This document shows positions 42,312-50,977 of a stretch of DNA of 64,000 bases, piece by piece (position 1 is the first letter of the stretch; each line of letters opens with the position of its first letter). The stretch is from positions 62,001 through 126,000 of the forward strand of contig CAUQBH010000005.1 of NCBI GenBank assembly GCA_963516675.1, given 5' to 3'. Origin of the DNA: JABCPE02 sp963516675. GTDB lineage: Bacteria > Bacteroidota > Bacteroidia > Flavobacteriales > Weeksellaceae. The notes beneath the pieces were generated by a model. The model was given only the letters and a program-made list of their open reading frames with translations. It searched no databases and was not told where the DNA came from. A program made the translations under genes and the position numbers.

Positions 42312-43463
42312 ATGATTTCAAAAAAATTGTTTCCTCTGGCGTTGGGAGGTTTGGGAATTGGTACTACAGAATTTGTGATTATGGGACTGCTTCCAGATGT
42401 CGCAAATTCGCTGGGAGTGTCCATTCCACAGGCAGGATATCTTATTTCTTCCTATGCGCTGGGCGTGGTTATAGGGGCGCCTATTTTGGTGGCGTTCTCA
42501 TCCAAATATCCTCCAAAGAAAACCCTCATCGCACTGATGATTTTATTCACTGTGTTCAATGGACTTTCTGCCATTGCACCAGAATATTATACGCTTCTCA
42601 CTTTTAGATTTTTGTCGGGGCTACCTCATGGGGCATTCTTCGGGGTGGGAGCAGTGGTAGCGACCAGATTAGCACAAGAGGGCAAACAGGCTCAGGCGAT
42701 AGCCGCAATGTTCTCAGGTCTTACGGTAGCCAATCTTGCGATGGTTCCGCTGGTGAACTACATCGGACAGATGGTCAGCTGGCGAGTGGCTTTTGGGATT
42801 GTGGCGGTTTTAGGATTGCTCACGGTTTTATTTTTAAAATTATGGCTTCCTCAAATGGGAAACCTCCGCAATGTGGGACTTCGCCAAGAGTTAGAATTTT
42901 TCAAAACACCCAAGGCGTGGCATATCATAGGGATTGCAGCGATTGGTTTCGGAGGGCTTTTCTCTTGGTTTAGCTATATCGCTCCTTTGCTTACGAATGT
43001 TTCAGGTTTTCCAGCAGAAAATATTTCTTATCTGATGGTTTTGGCGGGTGCTGGCATGGTGGTAGGGAACTATCTCGGCGGGAAACTCGCGGATAAAATC
43101 ATCCCTGTGAAAGCGACAGCATTGCTGCTTCTTATGATGGTGGTATCTTTGTTTTTGGTATTTATGTTTTCGGAAAACCAAATAGCATCGCTGGTATTGA
43201 CTTTCATCTGTGGGGCGCTGTCTATGGCGGCAGGTTCTCCGCTTAATATCCTGATGCTTCGTGCAGCCAAAAACTCGGAAATGATGGCGGCAGCGTTTAT
43301 GCAGGCGGCGTTTAACATCGCGAACTCTCTGGGGGCGTTCTTGGGCGGTATCCCTCTTAGTCTAGGATTGGCTTACAATTATCCTTCACTTGTAGGAGTT
43401 GTGCTGGCAGGAATGGGCTTCCTACTGACCATTTTTTATTATAAAATTTATAAAACGGAATAG
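42312..43463 (+). CDS. MFS transporter, AraJ/arabinose efflux type
   Basis: A 383-residue, 12-helix transporter. It has GTTEFVIMGLLPDVANSLGV at the N-terminus, RFLSGLPHGAFFGVGAVVA and the GMVVGNYLGGKLADKI loop, typical of the AraJ/YdhP-like branch of drug:H+ antiporters. It probably exports a sugar or small toxic compound; substrate unknown. Confidence 0.88.
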   Translation: MISKKLFPLALGGLGIGTTEFVIMGLLPDVANSLGVSIPQAGYLISSYALGVVIGAPILVAFSSKYPPKKTLIALMILFTVFNGLSAIAPEYYTLLTFRFLSGLPHGAFFGVGAVVATRLAQEGKQAQAIAAMFSGLTVANLAMVPLVNYIGQMVSWRVAFGIVAVLGLLTVLFLKLWLPQMGNLRNVGLRQELEFFKTPKAWHIIGIAAIGFGGLFSWFSYIAPLLTNVSGFPAENISYLMVLAGAGMVVGNYLGGKLADKIIPVKATALLLLMMVVSLFLVFMFSENQIASLVLTFICGALSMAAGSPLNILMLRAAKNSEMMAAAFMQAAFNIANSLGAFLGGIPLSLGLAYNYPSLVGVVLAGMGFLLTIFYYKIYKTE

Positions 43464-43493
43464 AAAAAGCAAAGTCAAAAGACTTTGCTTTTT
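43464..43493. terminator. Bidirectional terminator
   Basis: A perfect 13-bp stem (43464-43476 and 43481-43493) with an AAAA loop lies between the convergent MFS gene and the secreted protein gene. Confidence 0.85.
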
Positions 43494-43496
43494 TTG

Positions 43497-44384
43497 TTAT
43501 TTTAGTTCCATGATTTCTTCTAATAGAGGAGGAAGTTTGGTTTTAGGGTTGATGTTATCATCATTCCAAAAACTCATTACACAGCTTACATTTCTGTCTC
43601 GCACTTTTTCAGCAACATAATATATGGTTAGACTTTTGCCTCCAGACATTCCTGCTAATGCTGCTGTGATGCCTTTTAGTTTTAAAGTTACTTGTTTAGC
43701 CTTTGTAGGAGTTCCCTCAAAAATAATATCTACCATTTTTTCGGCTACGACTTCGCTGCCTTTTCTTTGTTTAGTTATCATTAGCTGATTGTCAATGGCA
43801 TTTTGGGCATCTTGAATATCTTTGTGAATAGACCAATTCATTTCGCCATTATATGGGCATTGAACTGTATTTAGGGCTGTCCAATAACAATTTGCACCTA
43901 ATTTAATTTCTCTTCCTGCAAAATTGATAACATAGGGCGTTATTAGTGAATAGTTTTCTTTTGGGATTTTATTTTCCAAAATCATATTTACCAATTCTTC
44001 TTCCATGTTTTTATCGGTATTTCTAGCCTTTATAAACCAGATAACAGAAATGTTATTATTCTTATTTTTTACAAAATAGTAATTATTAACTTGCTGAATA
44101 TCACCGATGATTTTGCTGTTTTTAGTCACGAAAAAATTATCCGTGTGGATATTGCTGTTTTTGGTTTTAATGTCTTTGTTTGAGATTTTATGTTTGCTGA
44201 AAACTTTTTTTAGTCCTTCTTCATTAAAAGGATAGCTAAATTCTTCACTTGTGATACTATAGCCATCTATGTTATACCATAATTTTCCATTGTTTTCTAA
44301 TACAGAAAGTCGGTCTAATAAATTGTTATCCTGTCCAAAACAGAAAACAGACATCAATAAGACGAATAATACTAATTTCTTCAT
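43497..44384 (-). CDS. Secreted protein of unknown function
   Basis: A 295-residue protein with the signal peptide MKKLVLFVLLMSVFCFGQ, likely cleaved after FGQ. I chose 44384 because it gives a proper signal sequence; a longer frame to 44429 runs across the promoter. The mature part is mixed alpha/beta with Asn/Lys-rich segments, a region with AGREIKLGANCYWTALNTVQ holding cysteines, and a C-terminal AALAGMSGGKSLTIYYVAEK. No family is recognised. It is monocistronic. Confidence 0.7.
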   Translation of the reverse strand: MKKLVLFVLLMSVFCFGQDNNLLDRLSVLENNGKLWYNIDGYSITSEEFSYPFNEEGLKKVFSKHKISNKDIKTKNSNIHTDNFFVTKNSKIIGDIQQVNNYYFVKNKNNNISVIWFIKARNTDKNMEEELVNMILENKIPKENYSLITPYVINFAGREIKLGANCYWTALNTVQCPYNGEMNWSIHKDIQDAQNAIDNQLMITKQRKGSEVVAEKMVDIIFEGTPTKAKQVTLKLKGITAALAGMSGGKSLTIYYVAEKVRDRNVSCVMSFWNDDNINPKTKLPPLLEEIMELK

Positions 44385-44405
44385 AATGTTATAATTAAGT
44401 TCAAA

Positions 44406-44413
44406 CAAAAATA
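44406..44413 (-). promoter_or_regulatory. Putative -7 box for the secreted protein gene
   Basis: TATTTTTG on the minus strand matches TAnnTTTG, about 22 bases before ATG 44384. It supports the shorter start. Confidence 0.5.
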
Positions 44414-44460
44414 AGATAAATTTCATCAATTTACCTTATTTTTATAAAGATTTTTCAAAC

Positions 44461-46473
44461 TTACCCAAATGCTCTTTTTAGAAGGCTTTCTACTTTTGGT
44501 TCGCTGCCTCGGAAGGCTTTGTAGAGTTCCATCGGAGCTTGGGTTCCGCCTAATGAAAGCAGGGTTTTGTATTTTCTTGCAATTTCAGAATTGAAAATTC
44601 CATTTTCCTTAAAATACTGGAACGCATCTGCATCTAGGACTTCCGCCCATTTGTAGGAATAATATCCCGCCGAATATCCTCCTTGGAAAATATGCGAAAA
44701 ACTTGAAGAAATCGCAGTTTCCACATTTACAGGGTAGAGACTGCATTTTTCAGTTTGTTTAGTTTCAAAGGTTTTGATGTCCTGCACGGCTTCGGGCTGT
44801 GTGTGGTAGGCCATATCCAAAAGGCCAAATCCCAGCTGTCTCAGCGTTTGATAGCCTTCCATGAAGTTTTTAGACTCATTGATTTTCTTGATTTTTTCAT
44901 CCGAAAGCACTTCTCCTGTTTGGTAATGTTTCGCAAAAGTTTTCAAAAATTCTGGCTCGTAGCAGTAGTTTTCCAAGAATTGAGAAGGAAGCTCCACGAA
45001 ATCCCATTTTACCGAAGTTCCAGAGAGATTAGGATACTGGGTATCAGCCAAAATCCCGTGCAGTGCGTGCCCAAATTCATGGAACAATGTCGTTACCTCT
45101 TGGAAAGTCAGCAGACTTGGCGTGTCTGCGGTCGGTTTAGAGAAATTGCACACGACGGAAATATGCGGTCGCGAGTTTACGCTGTCTTTTTTCCATTGAT
45201 TTTTGAAGCTGGTCATCCATGCGCCCGCTCTCTTGCCTTTTCGAGGGAAATAATCTACATAAAGCACCGCTTTTAGGCTGTTGTTCTCAAAGACCTCATA
45301 AACACGCACTTCTGAGTGATATTTCTGAATATCCGTAACTTCTTTAAAATCAAGGTTAAAGAGTTTTCCTGCCAAATCAAAAACAGCGTCCTGCACCTTT
45401 TCCAATGGGAAAAATGGTTTTAGTTCCTCATCATTGAGGTCAAATTTCTGTTTTCTCAGTTTTTCTGCATAGTAGGCATGGTCATAAGTCTCTATTTTAT
45501 CTATTCCATCGACTTTTGCTAATTCTTTTAGTTGGACAATTTCCTTTTCTGCGTAAGGCGTAGCCGCTGTGAGAAGCTGATTTAGAAAATCAAAAACTTT
45601 CTTCGGGCTTTCTGCCATTCTCTCCTCCAAAACATATTCCGCAAAGTTTTTGTAGCCGAGAAGTTCCGCTTTTTGCTGTCTTAGATTGATGATTTCTTTG
45701 ATGAGGTTCTGGTTGTCAAACTCGCCTCCGTCAAATGTTTTTTTGCCATTTGCCAAAGCCAGTTCTTGTCGTAGATTTCGGTTGTCTGCATAGGTCATCG
45801 CTGGGATGTAGCTCGGATATTGCAGCGTAATGGCATAGCCTTCCAGCCCTCGCTCTTTGGCTTCTTCGGCGTATTGTGCTAAAATAGGCTCTGGAATTCC
45901 AGCCAAATCCTCTTTATTGGTAATGTGTTTGAAATAAGCATTAGTCGCAGCCAATACATTTTGCCCAAAGTTCAGCGATTTTACAGATAAATCAATGTCT
46001 ATTTTTTCTAATTTCTTTTTGTCCTCCTCGTTTAGAAGGGCTCCATTTCGGACAAAACCTTTGTAAGTCTCGTTCAGCAGGGTTTTCTGCTCTTCGTTTA
46101 GGTTAAGATTTTCTTTTTCATCAAAAACCTTTTTTATTCTTTGGAAAAGTTTTTCGTTTTGAGAAATTTTAGATGAAAATTCCGTCAAAATAGGCGAAAC
46201 TTCCTGAGCGATTTTCTGAATTTCATCATTGGTTTCAGCAGAATTTAGATTGAAAAAAATACTAGAAACTCTGTCCAGCTGTTCGCCAGAATACGCCAGC
46301 GCCTCTATGGTATTTTCAAAAGTGGCTTCGGCAGGGTTGTTTGCTATTGTATCAATTTCTTTTTCTGACTGAGTGATAAGTTCCTGAAAAGCAGGTAAAT
46401 AGTTTTCTTCTTTAATCTCCTGAAAAGGAGCTGTTTCGTATTTTGTATTGAATTTTTGGGTAAGGATATTCAT
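44461..46473 (-). CDS. M3 family metallopeptidase (Dcp/oligopeptidase A-like)
   Basis: A 670-residue zinc peptidase without signal peptide. The catalytic HEFGH motif is at residues 465-469, followed by ALHGILADT, and the third zinc ligand region (WDFVELPSQFLENYCYE) supplies the downstream Glu. Length and motifs fit peptidyl-dipeptidase Dcp or oligopeptidase A, which break down short peptides in the cytosol. A TAAATTTG -7 box (minus strand, 46495-46502) lies 22 bases upstream. Confidence 0.95.
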   Translation of the reverse strand: MNILTQKFNTKYETAPFQEIKEENYLPAFQELITQSEKEIDTIANNPAEATFENTIEALAYSGEQLDRVSSIFFNLNSAETNDEIQKIAQEVSPILTEFSSKISQNEKLFQRIKKVFDEKENLNLNEEQKTLLNETYKGFVRNGALLNEEDKKKLEKIDIDLSVKSLNFGQNVLAATNAYFKHITNKEDLAGIPEPILAQYAEEAKERGLEGYAITLQYPSYIPAMTYADNRNLRQELALANGKKTFDGGEFDNQNLIKEIINLRQQKAELLGYKNFAEYVLEERMAESPKKVFDFLNQLLTAATPYAEKEIVQLKELAKVDGIDKIETYDHAYYAEKLRKQKFDLNDEELKPFFPLEKVQDAVFDLAGKLFNLDFKEVTDIQKYHSEVRVYEVFENNSLKAVLYVDYFPRKGKRAGAWMTSFKNQWKKDSVNSRPHISVVCNFSKPTADTPSLLTFQEVTTLFHEFGHALHGILADTQYPNLSGTSVKWDFVELPSQFLENYCYEPEFLKTFAKHYQTGEVLSDEKIKKINESKNFMEGYQTLRQLGFGLLDMAYHTQPEAVQDIKTFETKQTEKCSLYPVNVETAISSSFSHIFQGGYSAGYYSYKWAEVLDADAFQYFKENGIFNSEIARKYKTLLSLGGTQAPMELYKAFRGSEPKVESLLKRAFG

Positions 46474-46494
46474 TATTTTGATTTTAAAATTTTA

Positions 46495-46502
46495 CAAATT
46501 TA
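46495..46502 (-). promoter_or_regulatory. Putative -7 box for the M3 peptidase gene
   Basis: TAAATTTG on the minus strand matches the consensus. No TTG element is seen at 19-21 bases. Confidence 0.5.
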
Positions 46503-46535
46503 ATGATTTCAGTGATTTGGTATTCGTTAAAAAAC

Positions 46536-46543
46536 TAATTTTG
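46536..46543 (+). promoter_or_regulatory. Putative -7 box for the hemerythrin gene
   Basis: TAATTTTG, 21 bases before ATG 46565; a TTTG at 46516-46519 is 16 bases upstream, a little short of the usual spacing. Confidence 0.5.
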
Positions 46544-46564
46544 TATCATTAAAAATAAAACAAA

Positions 46565-47017
46565 ATGAAAAGAGACAAAAATATAATTCCACTTTCCCAA
46601 GACCACCATTTTGGACTGCTTAGCGGCTGGAAAATAAAGCAGGGAATTAAGAAAAATATTTCCTACGAACGCATTAAAAACTACATAAACTATCACTGGG
46701 ACAACAGCCAGAGTTTCCATTTTGATGAAGAGGAGAAAATCTTATTTCCTTATTCTGATGATGAACTGACACAGAGAGCTCTTGATGAGCATAAAGAAAT
46801 AAGAGAACTGCTGAAAACCCTAAACGAAGTAGAGGATTTTGAACTACTTACGCTCTATGCAGACAAAGTTACAGAGCATATTCGTTTTGAGGAGCGGGTG
46901 CTTTTCCCTCATTTGGAAAATATTCTTACAGAAGAACAGCTTGCCGAAGTAGGAAAAAGGCTAAATGAAATCCATCATCATGCTGAAGATGAATATCACG
47001 ATGAATTTTGGAAATAA
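46565..47017 (+). CDS. Hemerythrin HHE domain protein
   Basis: A 150-residue four-helix bundle with the iron ligands of the HHE family: QDHHFGLL near the N-terminus, HFDEEEKILFPY, DEHKEIRELL and HIRFEERVLFPHLE. It could bind a di-iron centre and sense or handle oxygen, NO or iron; the exact role is open. It converges with uvrB with only 6 bases between. Confidence 0.9.
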   Translation: MKRDKNIIPLSQDHHFGLLSGWKIKQGIKKNISYERIKNYINYHWDNSQSFHFDEEEKILFPYSDDELTQRALDEHKEIRELLKTLNEVEDFELLTLYADKVTEHIRFEERVLFPHLENILTEEQLAEVGKRLNEIHHHAEDEYHDEFWK

Positions 47018-47023
47018 CTAATA

Positions 47024-49015
47024 TTATTCTTGTAAGGCCTTGATTTCATCTCTCAGCCTTGCTGCCGTGATGAAGTCAAGATTTTTCGCCGCGGCTTCCA
47101 TTTCTTTCTGTTTCTCGGCGATTATTTTTTCTATTTCCTCCGTGCTGTGCTTTTGTTTCTGTTCAGTAGCTTGTTTCAAAATTTCTTTTTGAGTGTATTT
47201 GGCATCTGGGAAATCTTTACTTCTGCCGACCAATGTTTCGGAAATCTTCTTGTTAAGGGCTTTTGGAACGATTCCGTGCCGCTCGTTGTATTGGATTTGT
47301 TTTTCGCGGCGGTAGTTGGTCTCATCTATGGTCGCCTGCATGGATTTGGTGATTTTGTCGGCATACATTATGGCTTTACCATTGATATTTCTCGCTGCTC
47401 GCCCAACAGTCTGAATCATGGAACGGCGGGAACGGAGCATTCCTTCTTTGTCAGCATCCAAAATAGCAACCAACGAAACCTCTGGTAAATCAAGCCCTTC
47501 TCTGAGTAGATTGACCCCGACCAAAACATCAAACAAACCCACACGCAAGTCCTGCATAATCTGGATACGCTCCAAAGTCTCCACATCCGAATGGATATAA
47601 CGAGTTCTAACCCCGAATTTTGTGAAATATTTGGTGAGTTCCTCCGCCATTTTTTTAGTTAAAGTCGTTACCAAAACCCGCTCATCTTCTTCAGCTCTTT
47701 TTTGGATTTCTTCCATCAGGTCATCTATCTGGTTTTCAGTCGGTCGCACTTCTATTATTGGGTCAAGAAGCCCTGTCGGACGAATAATCTGCTCGATGTA
47801 TTCTCCGCCTGTTTTTTCCAGCTCATAGTCGGCAGGAGTGGCAGAAACATAAATCACCTGATTTTGTATTTCTTCAAATTCCTCAAATTTCAACGGGCGG
47901 TTGTCCATCGCTGCTGGAAGCCGAAAACCATATTCCACCAAAGCCTCTTTTCTGCTTCGGTCTCCGCCATACATGGCGTGAATCTGCGGAATGGTAACAT
48001 GGCTTTCATCGATGACCATCAGAAAATCCTTTGGGAAATAGTCCAAAAGGCAGAAAGGGCGTGTTCCTGGCGCTCTTCCATCGATATACCGAGAATAATT
48101 CTCAATCCCAGAGCAGTAGCCGAGTTCTTTTATCATTTCTAAATCTAGTTCGGTTCGCTCTTGTAATCGTTTGGCTTCTAATGGTTTGTCTATTTCTTTG
48201 AAGAAATCAACCTGCTTTACCAAATCATCCTGAATGTTCCGAATGGCAGAATTGAGCGTTTCTTTGGAAGTTGCAAAAAGATTGGCAGGATAGATATTGA
48301 TTTTATCAAAATTAGAAATAATATTCCCTGAAACAGGGTCAAAACTTTGTATTTTTTCTATTTCATCACCGAAAAACTGTATTCGCACAGCACTATCAGC
48401 ATAGGCAGGGAAAACATCCACCACATCGCCTTTTACACGAAATGTCCCTCGCGAAAACTCGTTCAGCGTTCTGGAATAGAGCGCATTTACCAGTTTGTGG
48501 AGAAGCTGTGTTCGGGAAATTTTGGAATTAAGTTCCAGTTCTATCAAAGATTTATTGAATTCCGTAGGGTTTCCAATCCCATAAATGCACGAAACAGAGG
48601 CCACTATCAGTACATCTCGCCTGCCAGAAAGCAGGCTTGCCGTAGCAGAAAGCCTGAGTTTTTCCACTTCTTCATTGATACTCAAATCCTTTTCTATGTA
48701 AGTTCCTGTGCTGGCAATATACGCCTCGGGCTGGTAGTAGTCATAATAACTGACAAAATACTCCACAGCATTTTCAGGGAAAAACTCTTTGAACTCCATA
48801 AAAAGCTGTGCAGCTAGAGTTTTATTATGAGCCAAAACCAGAGTAGGTCTTTGGATTTCATTGACCACATTAGCGATGGTAAAAGTCTTTCCAGAGCCTG
48901 TTACTCCGAGCAGAGTCTGGTATTTTTCGCCATTTTCTAGGCCGTGGACTAGTTTCTGAATGGCCTGTGGCTGGTCACCTGTGGGCTGGTATTCCGATTG
49001 GAGTTTGAAATTCAT
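47024..49015 (-). CDS. uvrB: Excinuclease ABC subunit UvrB
   Basis: UvrB loads on damaged DNA with UvrA and holds it for UvrC. The 663-residue protein has Walker A GVTGSGKT at residues 37-44, the beta-hairpin region YYDYYQPEAYIASTGTYIEK, helicase motifs VIDESHVTIPQ and QTVGRAARN, and a C-terminal UVR motif (AAKNLDFITAARLRDEIK). A TATTTTTG -7 box lies upstream (minus strand, 49032-49039). Confidence 0.98.
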   Translation of the reverse strand: MNFKLQSEYQPTGDQPQAIQKLVHGLENGEKYQTLLGVTGSGKTFTIANVVNEIQRPTLVLAHNKTLAAQLFMEFKEFFPENAVEYFVSYYDYYQPEAYIASTGTYIEKDLSINEEVEKLRLSATASLLSGRRDVLIVASVSCIYGIGNPTEFNKSLIELELNSKISRTQLLHKLVNALYSRTLNEFSRGTFRVKGDVVDVFPAYADSAVRIQFFGDEIEKIQSFDPVSGNIISNFDKINIYPANLFATSKETLNSAIRNIQDDLVKQVDFFKEIDKPLEAKRLQERTELDLEMIKELGYCSGIENYSRYIDGRAPGTRPFCLLDYFPKDFLMVIDESHVTIPQIHAMYGGDRSRKEALVEYGFRLPAAMDNRPLKFEEFEEIQNQVIYVSATPADYELEKTGGEYIEQIIRPTGLLDPIIEVRPTENQIDDLMEEIQKRAEEDERVLVTTLTKKMAEELTKYFTKFGVRTRYIHSDVETLERIQIMQDLRVGLFDVLVGVNLLREGLDLPEVSLVAILDADKEGMLRSRRSMIQTVGRAARNINGKAIMYADKITKSMQATIDETNYRREKQIQYNERHGIVPKALNKKISETLVGRSKDFPDAKYTQKEILKQATEQKQKHSTEEIEKIIAEKQKEMEAAAKNLDFITAARLRDEIKALQE

Positions 49016-49031
49016 TAAAACTTAATTTTTA

Positions 49032-49039
49032 CAAAAATA
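49032..49039 (-). promoter_or_regulatory. Putative -7 box for uvrB
   Basis: TATTTTTG on the minus strand, 17 bases before the uvrB start codon. No LexA-like palindrome was seen next to it. Confidence 0.45.
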
Positions 49040-49122
49040 CTTATTTTTTGATTTTGGAAAGAGTAGAGAGTTAATAATATATTAAAAAATGATAAAAGTC
49101 TTTTTTGTTACGAAAAAAATAT

Positions 49123-49130
49123 TATATTTG
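49123..49130 (+). promoter_or_regulatory. Putative -7 box for the lipoprotein gene at 49165
   Basis: TATATTTG matches the consensus 35 bases before ATG 49165; a TTTG at 49104-49107 is 15 bases upstream, shorter than usual. Confidence 0.55.
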
Positions 49131-49164
49131 CATATATTATTAATTATTTAAAATTTAGAACACA

Positions 49165-49731
49165 ATGAAAAAGACAGTTTTAGTTTTAGGTTGCTTATTA
49201 GCAATAGGATTTTCATCAGTATCTTGTAATAGAGATGATGGTATGCCAGACACAACAGTAACAGATACAACTACAACAATTCAAAGATCAGATCTTCCAA
49301 AACAAGCAGATCACTTGATCGCTTCAATGTTAGGAGAGAAAATTTATGATGCAGGTTCTGGTTATACTACTAAAAATACACCAAATCCTTTTGCTTCATC
49401 AGAGGTTTATACAGGAGTATCTGTTACATCTGTGACAAAATCAGCTACAGCAAACGCTGCTAATGGAGCTGTTTATCATGTAGTTTTATCAAATGGAATT
49501 GAGCTTGGATTCAAACAAGATGGTACATGGGCATATGTTGATGGAAAGACAAATGTATTAAAATATTCAGTTTGGAATTACTTACCAGCACCTGTTAATG
49601 CTGCTATTAGAGCTTCTGCAAATTCTATCACTAATATTGTTAAGATAGAAATATCAACTGCTGATGTTTATACAATAACATTCCAAGGTGGAGCTGTTGC
49701 TAAGTATAAAGCAGATGGTACAGCTGCTTAA
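49165..49731 (+). CDS. Lipoprotein with PepSY-like repeats
   Basis: A 188-residue lipoprotein: the signal peptide ends in SVSC with Cys21, followed by NRDDG. A Thr-rich linker (TTVTDTTTTIQ) comes next. Two similar segments follow, each with a 'put-together' pattern of helix and a strand pair: NGAVYHVVLSNGIELGFKQD with GTW, and KIEISTADVYTITFQGGAVA with KYKADG. This looks like the PepSY-like (DUF2874) type of Bacteroidota; that family call is from memory. Probably periplasmic, function unknown. Confidence 0.7.
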   Translation: MKKTVLVLGCLLAIGFSSVSCNRDDGMPDTTVTDTTTTIQRSDLPKQADHLIASMLGEKIYDAGSGYTTKNTPNPFASSEVYTGVSVTSVTKSATANAANGAVYHVVLSNGIELGFKQDGTWAYVDGKTNVLKYSVWNYLPAPVNAAIRASANSITNIVKIEISTADVYTITFQGGAVAKYKADGTAA

Positions 49732-49756
49732 TTTTCAGTAAAAGGAAAATAATTAT

Positions 49757-49789
49757 AAAAAATCGTTTAGTTTATCTAAGCGATTTTTT
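49757..49789 (+). terminator. Terminator of the PepSY-like lipoprotein gene
   Basis: A stem of about 13 bp (AAAATCGTTTAG with CTAAGCGATTTT, one G-T pair) with loop TTTAT and a T-run. Confidence 0.75.
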
Positions 49790-49800
49790 ATTTTAGTGCA

Positions 49801-49836
49801 AAATAAAAATCCCCATAAGAAATAGGGATTTTATTT
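49801..49836 (-). terminator. Terminator of ilvE
   Basis: AAATAAAAATCCC pairs with GGGATTTTATTT (one bulged A) across an 11-base loop. It lies just beyond the ilvE stop on the minus strand. Confidence 0.7.
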
Positions 49837-49845
49837 TATATTTAA

Positions 49846-50907
49846 TTAGTATTTTTTCTCAACTAAAACTCTCCATCCAAAAGGATCTTCAGCTAGGTTA
49901 GTTTGTATATTGATGAGGTCTCTTTTTAGAGTAAGAGCAAAACTTTCTTCCTCGTTTAGTTTAGGTAATTCAAGTCTTTCGTCATTGTAACCAATAGCTT
50001 CGAAAGAGCTGGTAACCACAGCAGTTCCCACACCCCATACTTCTTTAAGAGTTCCATTTCTATGGGCGTTTACCACATCTTCTACAGCGATGTCACCCAC
50101 AACTACATTGATACCTCTTCTTTGTGCCAGCTGGATGATACTGTCTCTGGTAACTCCATCGAGGATTCTATCAGAAGTTTTCGGTGTATAGATAGTATCG
50201 CCTATTCTTACCATTACATTCATTGTTCCACTTTCCTCAAAGTATTTATGAGTAGCATCATCTGTCCAGATAATTTGCTGGTATCCTTCTTCGTTTGCTA
50301 ATTGTGTAGGATAGAATGCTCCAGCGTAGTTACCTGCAGCTTTAGCGAATCCAACTCCACCATTCGCGGCTCTAGAGTAGTAGTCAGAGATTTTTGCAGA
50401 AACGGGAGCTGTGTAGTAGCTTTTAGCAACGGTAGCTAAGATAGCAAACATATATTTGTTAGCAGGTCTAGCCATAAGCGCTTCTTCAGTAGCGAAGATT
50501 ACAGGTCTGAGATATAGTGAAAACCCTTCTCCGAAAGGTACCCAGTTTCTTTCTACATCTACTAGAGCCTTTAATCCTTCCATGAAAACTTCTTCTGGAA
50601 TGGCAGGCATAGCAAGACGCTTAGTAGATTTGTTAATTCTTGCGAAGTTTTTCTCTGGACGGAATAAGAAAACATTGTCATCTTTGTCCTTGTAAGCTTT
50701 CATTCCTTCGAAACAAGCCTGACCATAGTGTACCCCCATCATAGCAGGAGAAAACTCCATTTTCCCATAAGGCATAAGTCTAGGCTCGCCCCATTTTCCG
50801 TTTTCGTATTCACAAACTATCATGTGGTCTGTAAAACCACTTCCGAAAGTTAAATTGTCCTTGTCAATAGTCTCTAAGCGAGATTTTTCTACTTTTTGAA
50901 TAATCAT
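49846..50907 (-). CDS. ilvE: Branched-chain amino acid aminotransferase
   Basis: IlvE transfers the amino group between 2-oxoglutarate and the branched-chain keto acids, using PLP. The 353-residue protein is of the longer (BCAT type II) form with FGSGFTDHMIVCEYENGKWG at the start, GVHYGQACFEGMKAY, and the PLP lysine region GGVGFAKAAGNYAGAF. The C-terminal GVTRDSIIQLAQRRGI is also typical. It is divergent from mnmD. A TACCTTTG -7 box on the minus strand (50935-50942) lies 27 bases upstream. Confidence 0.95.
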   Translation of the reverse strand: MIIQKVEKSRLETIDKDNLTFGSGFTDHMIVCEYENGKWGEPRLMPYGKMEFSPAMMGVHYGQACFEGMKAYKDKDDNVFLFRPEKNFARINKSTKRLAMPAIPEEVFMEGLKALVDVERNWVPFGEGFSLYLRPVIFATEEALMARPANKYMFAILATVAKSYYTAPVSAKISDYYSRAANGGVGFAKAAGNYAGAFYPTQLANEEGYQQIIWTDDATHKYFEESGTMNVMVRIGDTIYTPKTSDRILDGVTRDSIIQLAQRRGINVVVGDIAVEDVVNAHRNGTLKEVWGVGTAVVTSSFEAIGYNDERLELPKLNEEESFALTLKRDLINIQTNLAEDPFGWRVLVEKKY

Positions 50908-50934
50908 AGTAATAAAACTTTAATTGATGAACTA

Positions 50935-50942
50935 CAAAGGTA
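50935..50942 (-). promoter_or_regulatory. Putative ilvE -7 box
   Basis: TACCTTTG on the minus strand, giving a leader of about 20 bases. It faces the mnmD -7 box across a short palindrome. Confidence 0.55.
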
Positions 50943-50947
50943 ATCAT

Positions 50948-50961
50948 TTATTTTAAAATAA
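50948..50961. promoter_or_regulatory. 14-bp palindrome between the ilvE and mnmD promoters
   Basis: TTATTTTAAAATAA (50948-50961) lies between the two divergent -7 boxes. It could be an operator, but its pure A/T composition makes a chance palindrome likely. Confidence 0.25.
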
Positions 50962-50965
50962 GTTT

Positions 50966-50973
50966 TACTTTTG
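50966..50973 (+). promoter_or_regulatory. Putative mnmD -7 box
   Basis: TACTTTTG matches TAnnTTTG and ends only 4 bases before ATG 50978, so the transcript would start at or beside the start codon (leaderless). Confidence 0.5.
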
Positions 50974-50977
50974 CCCT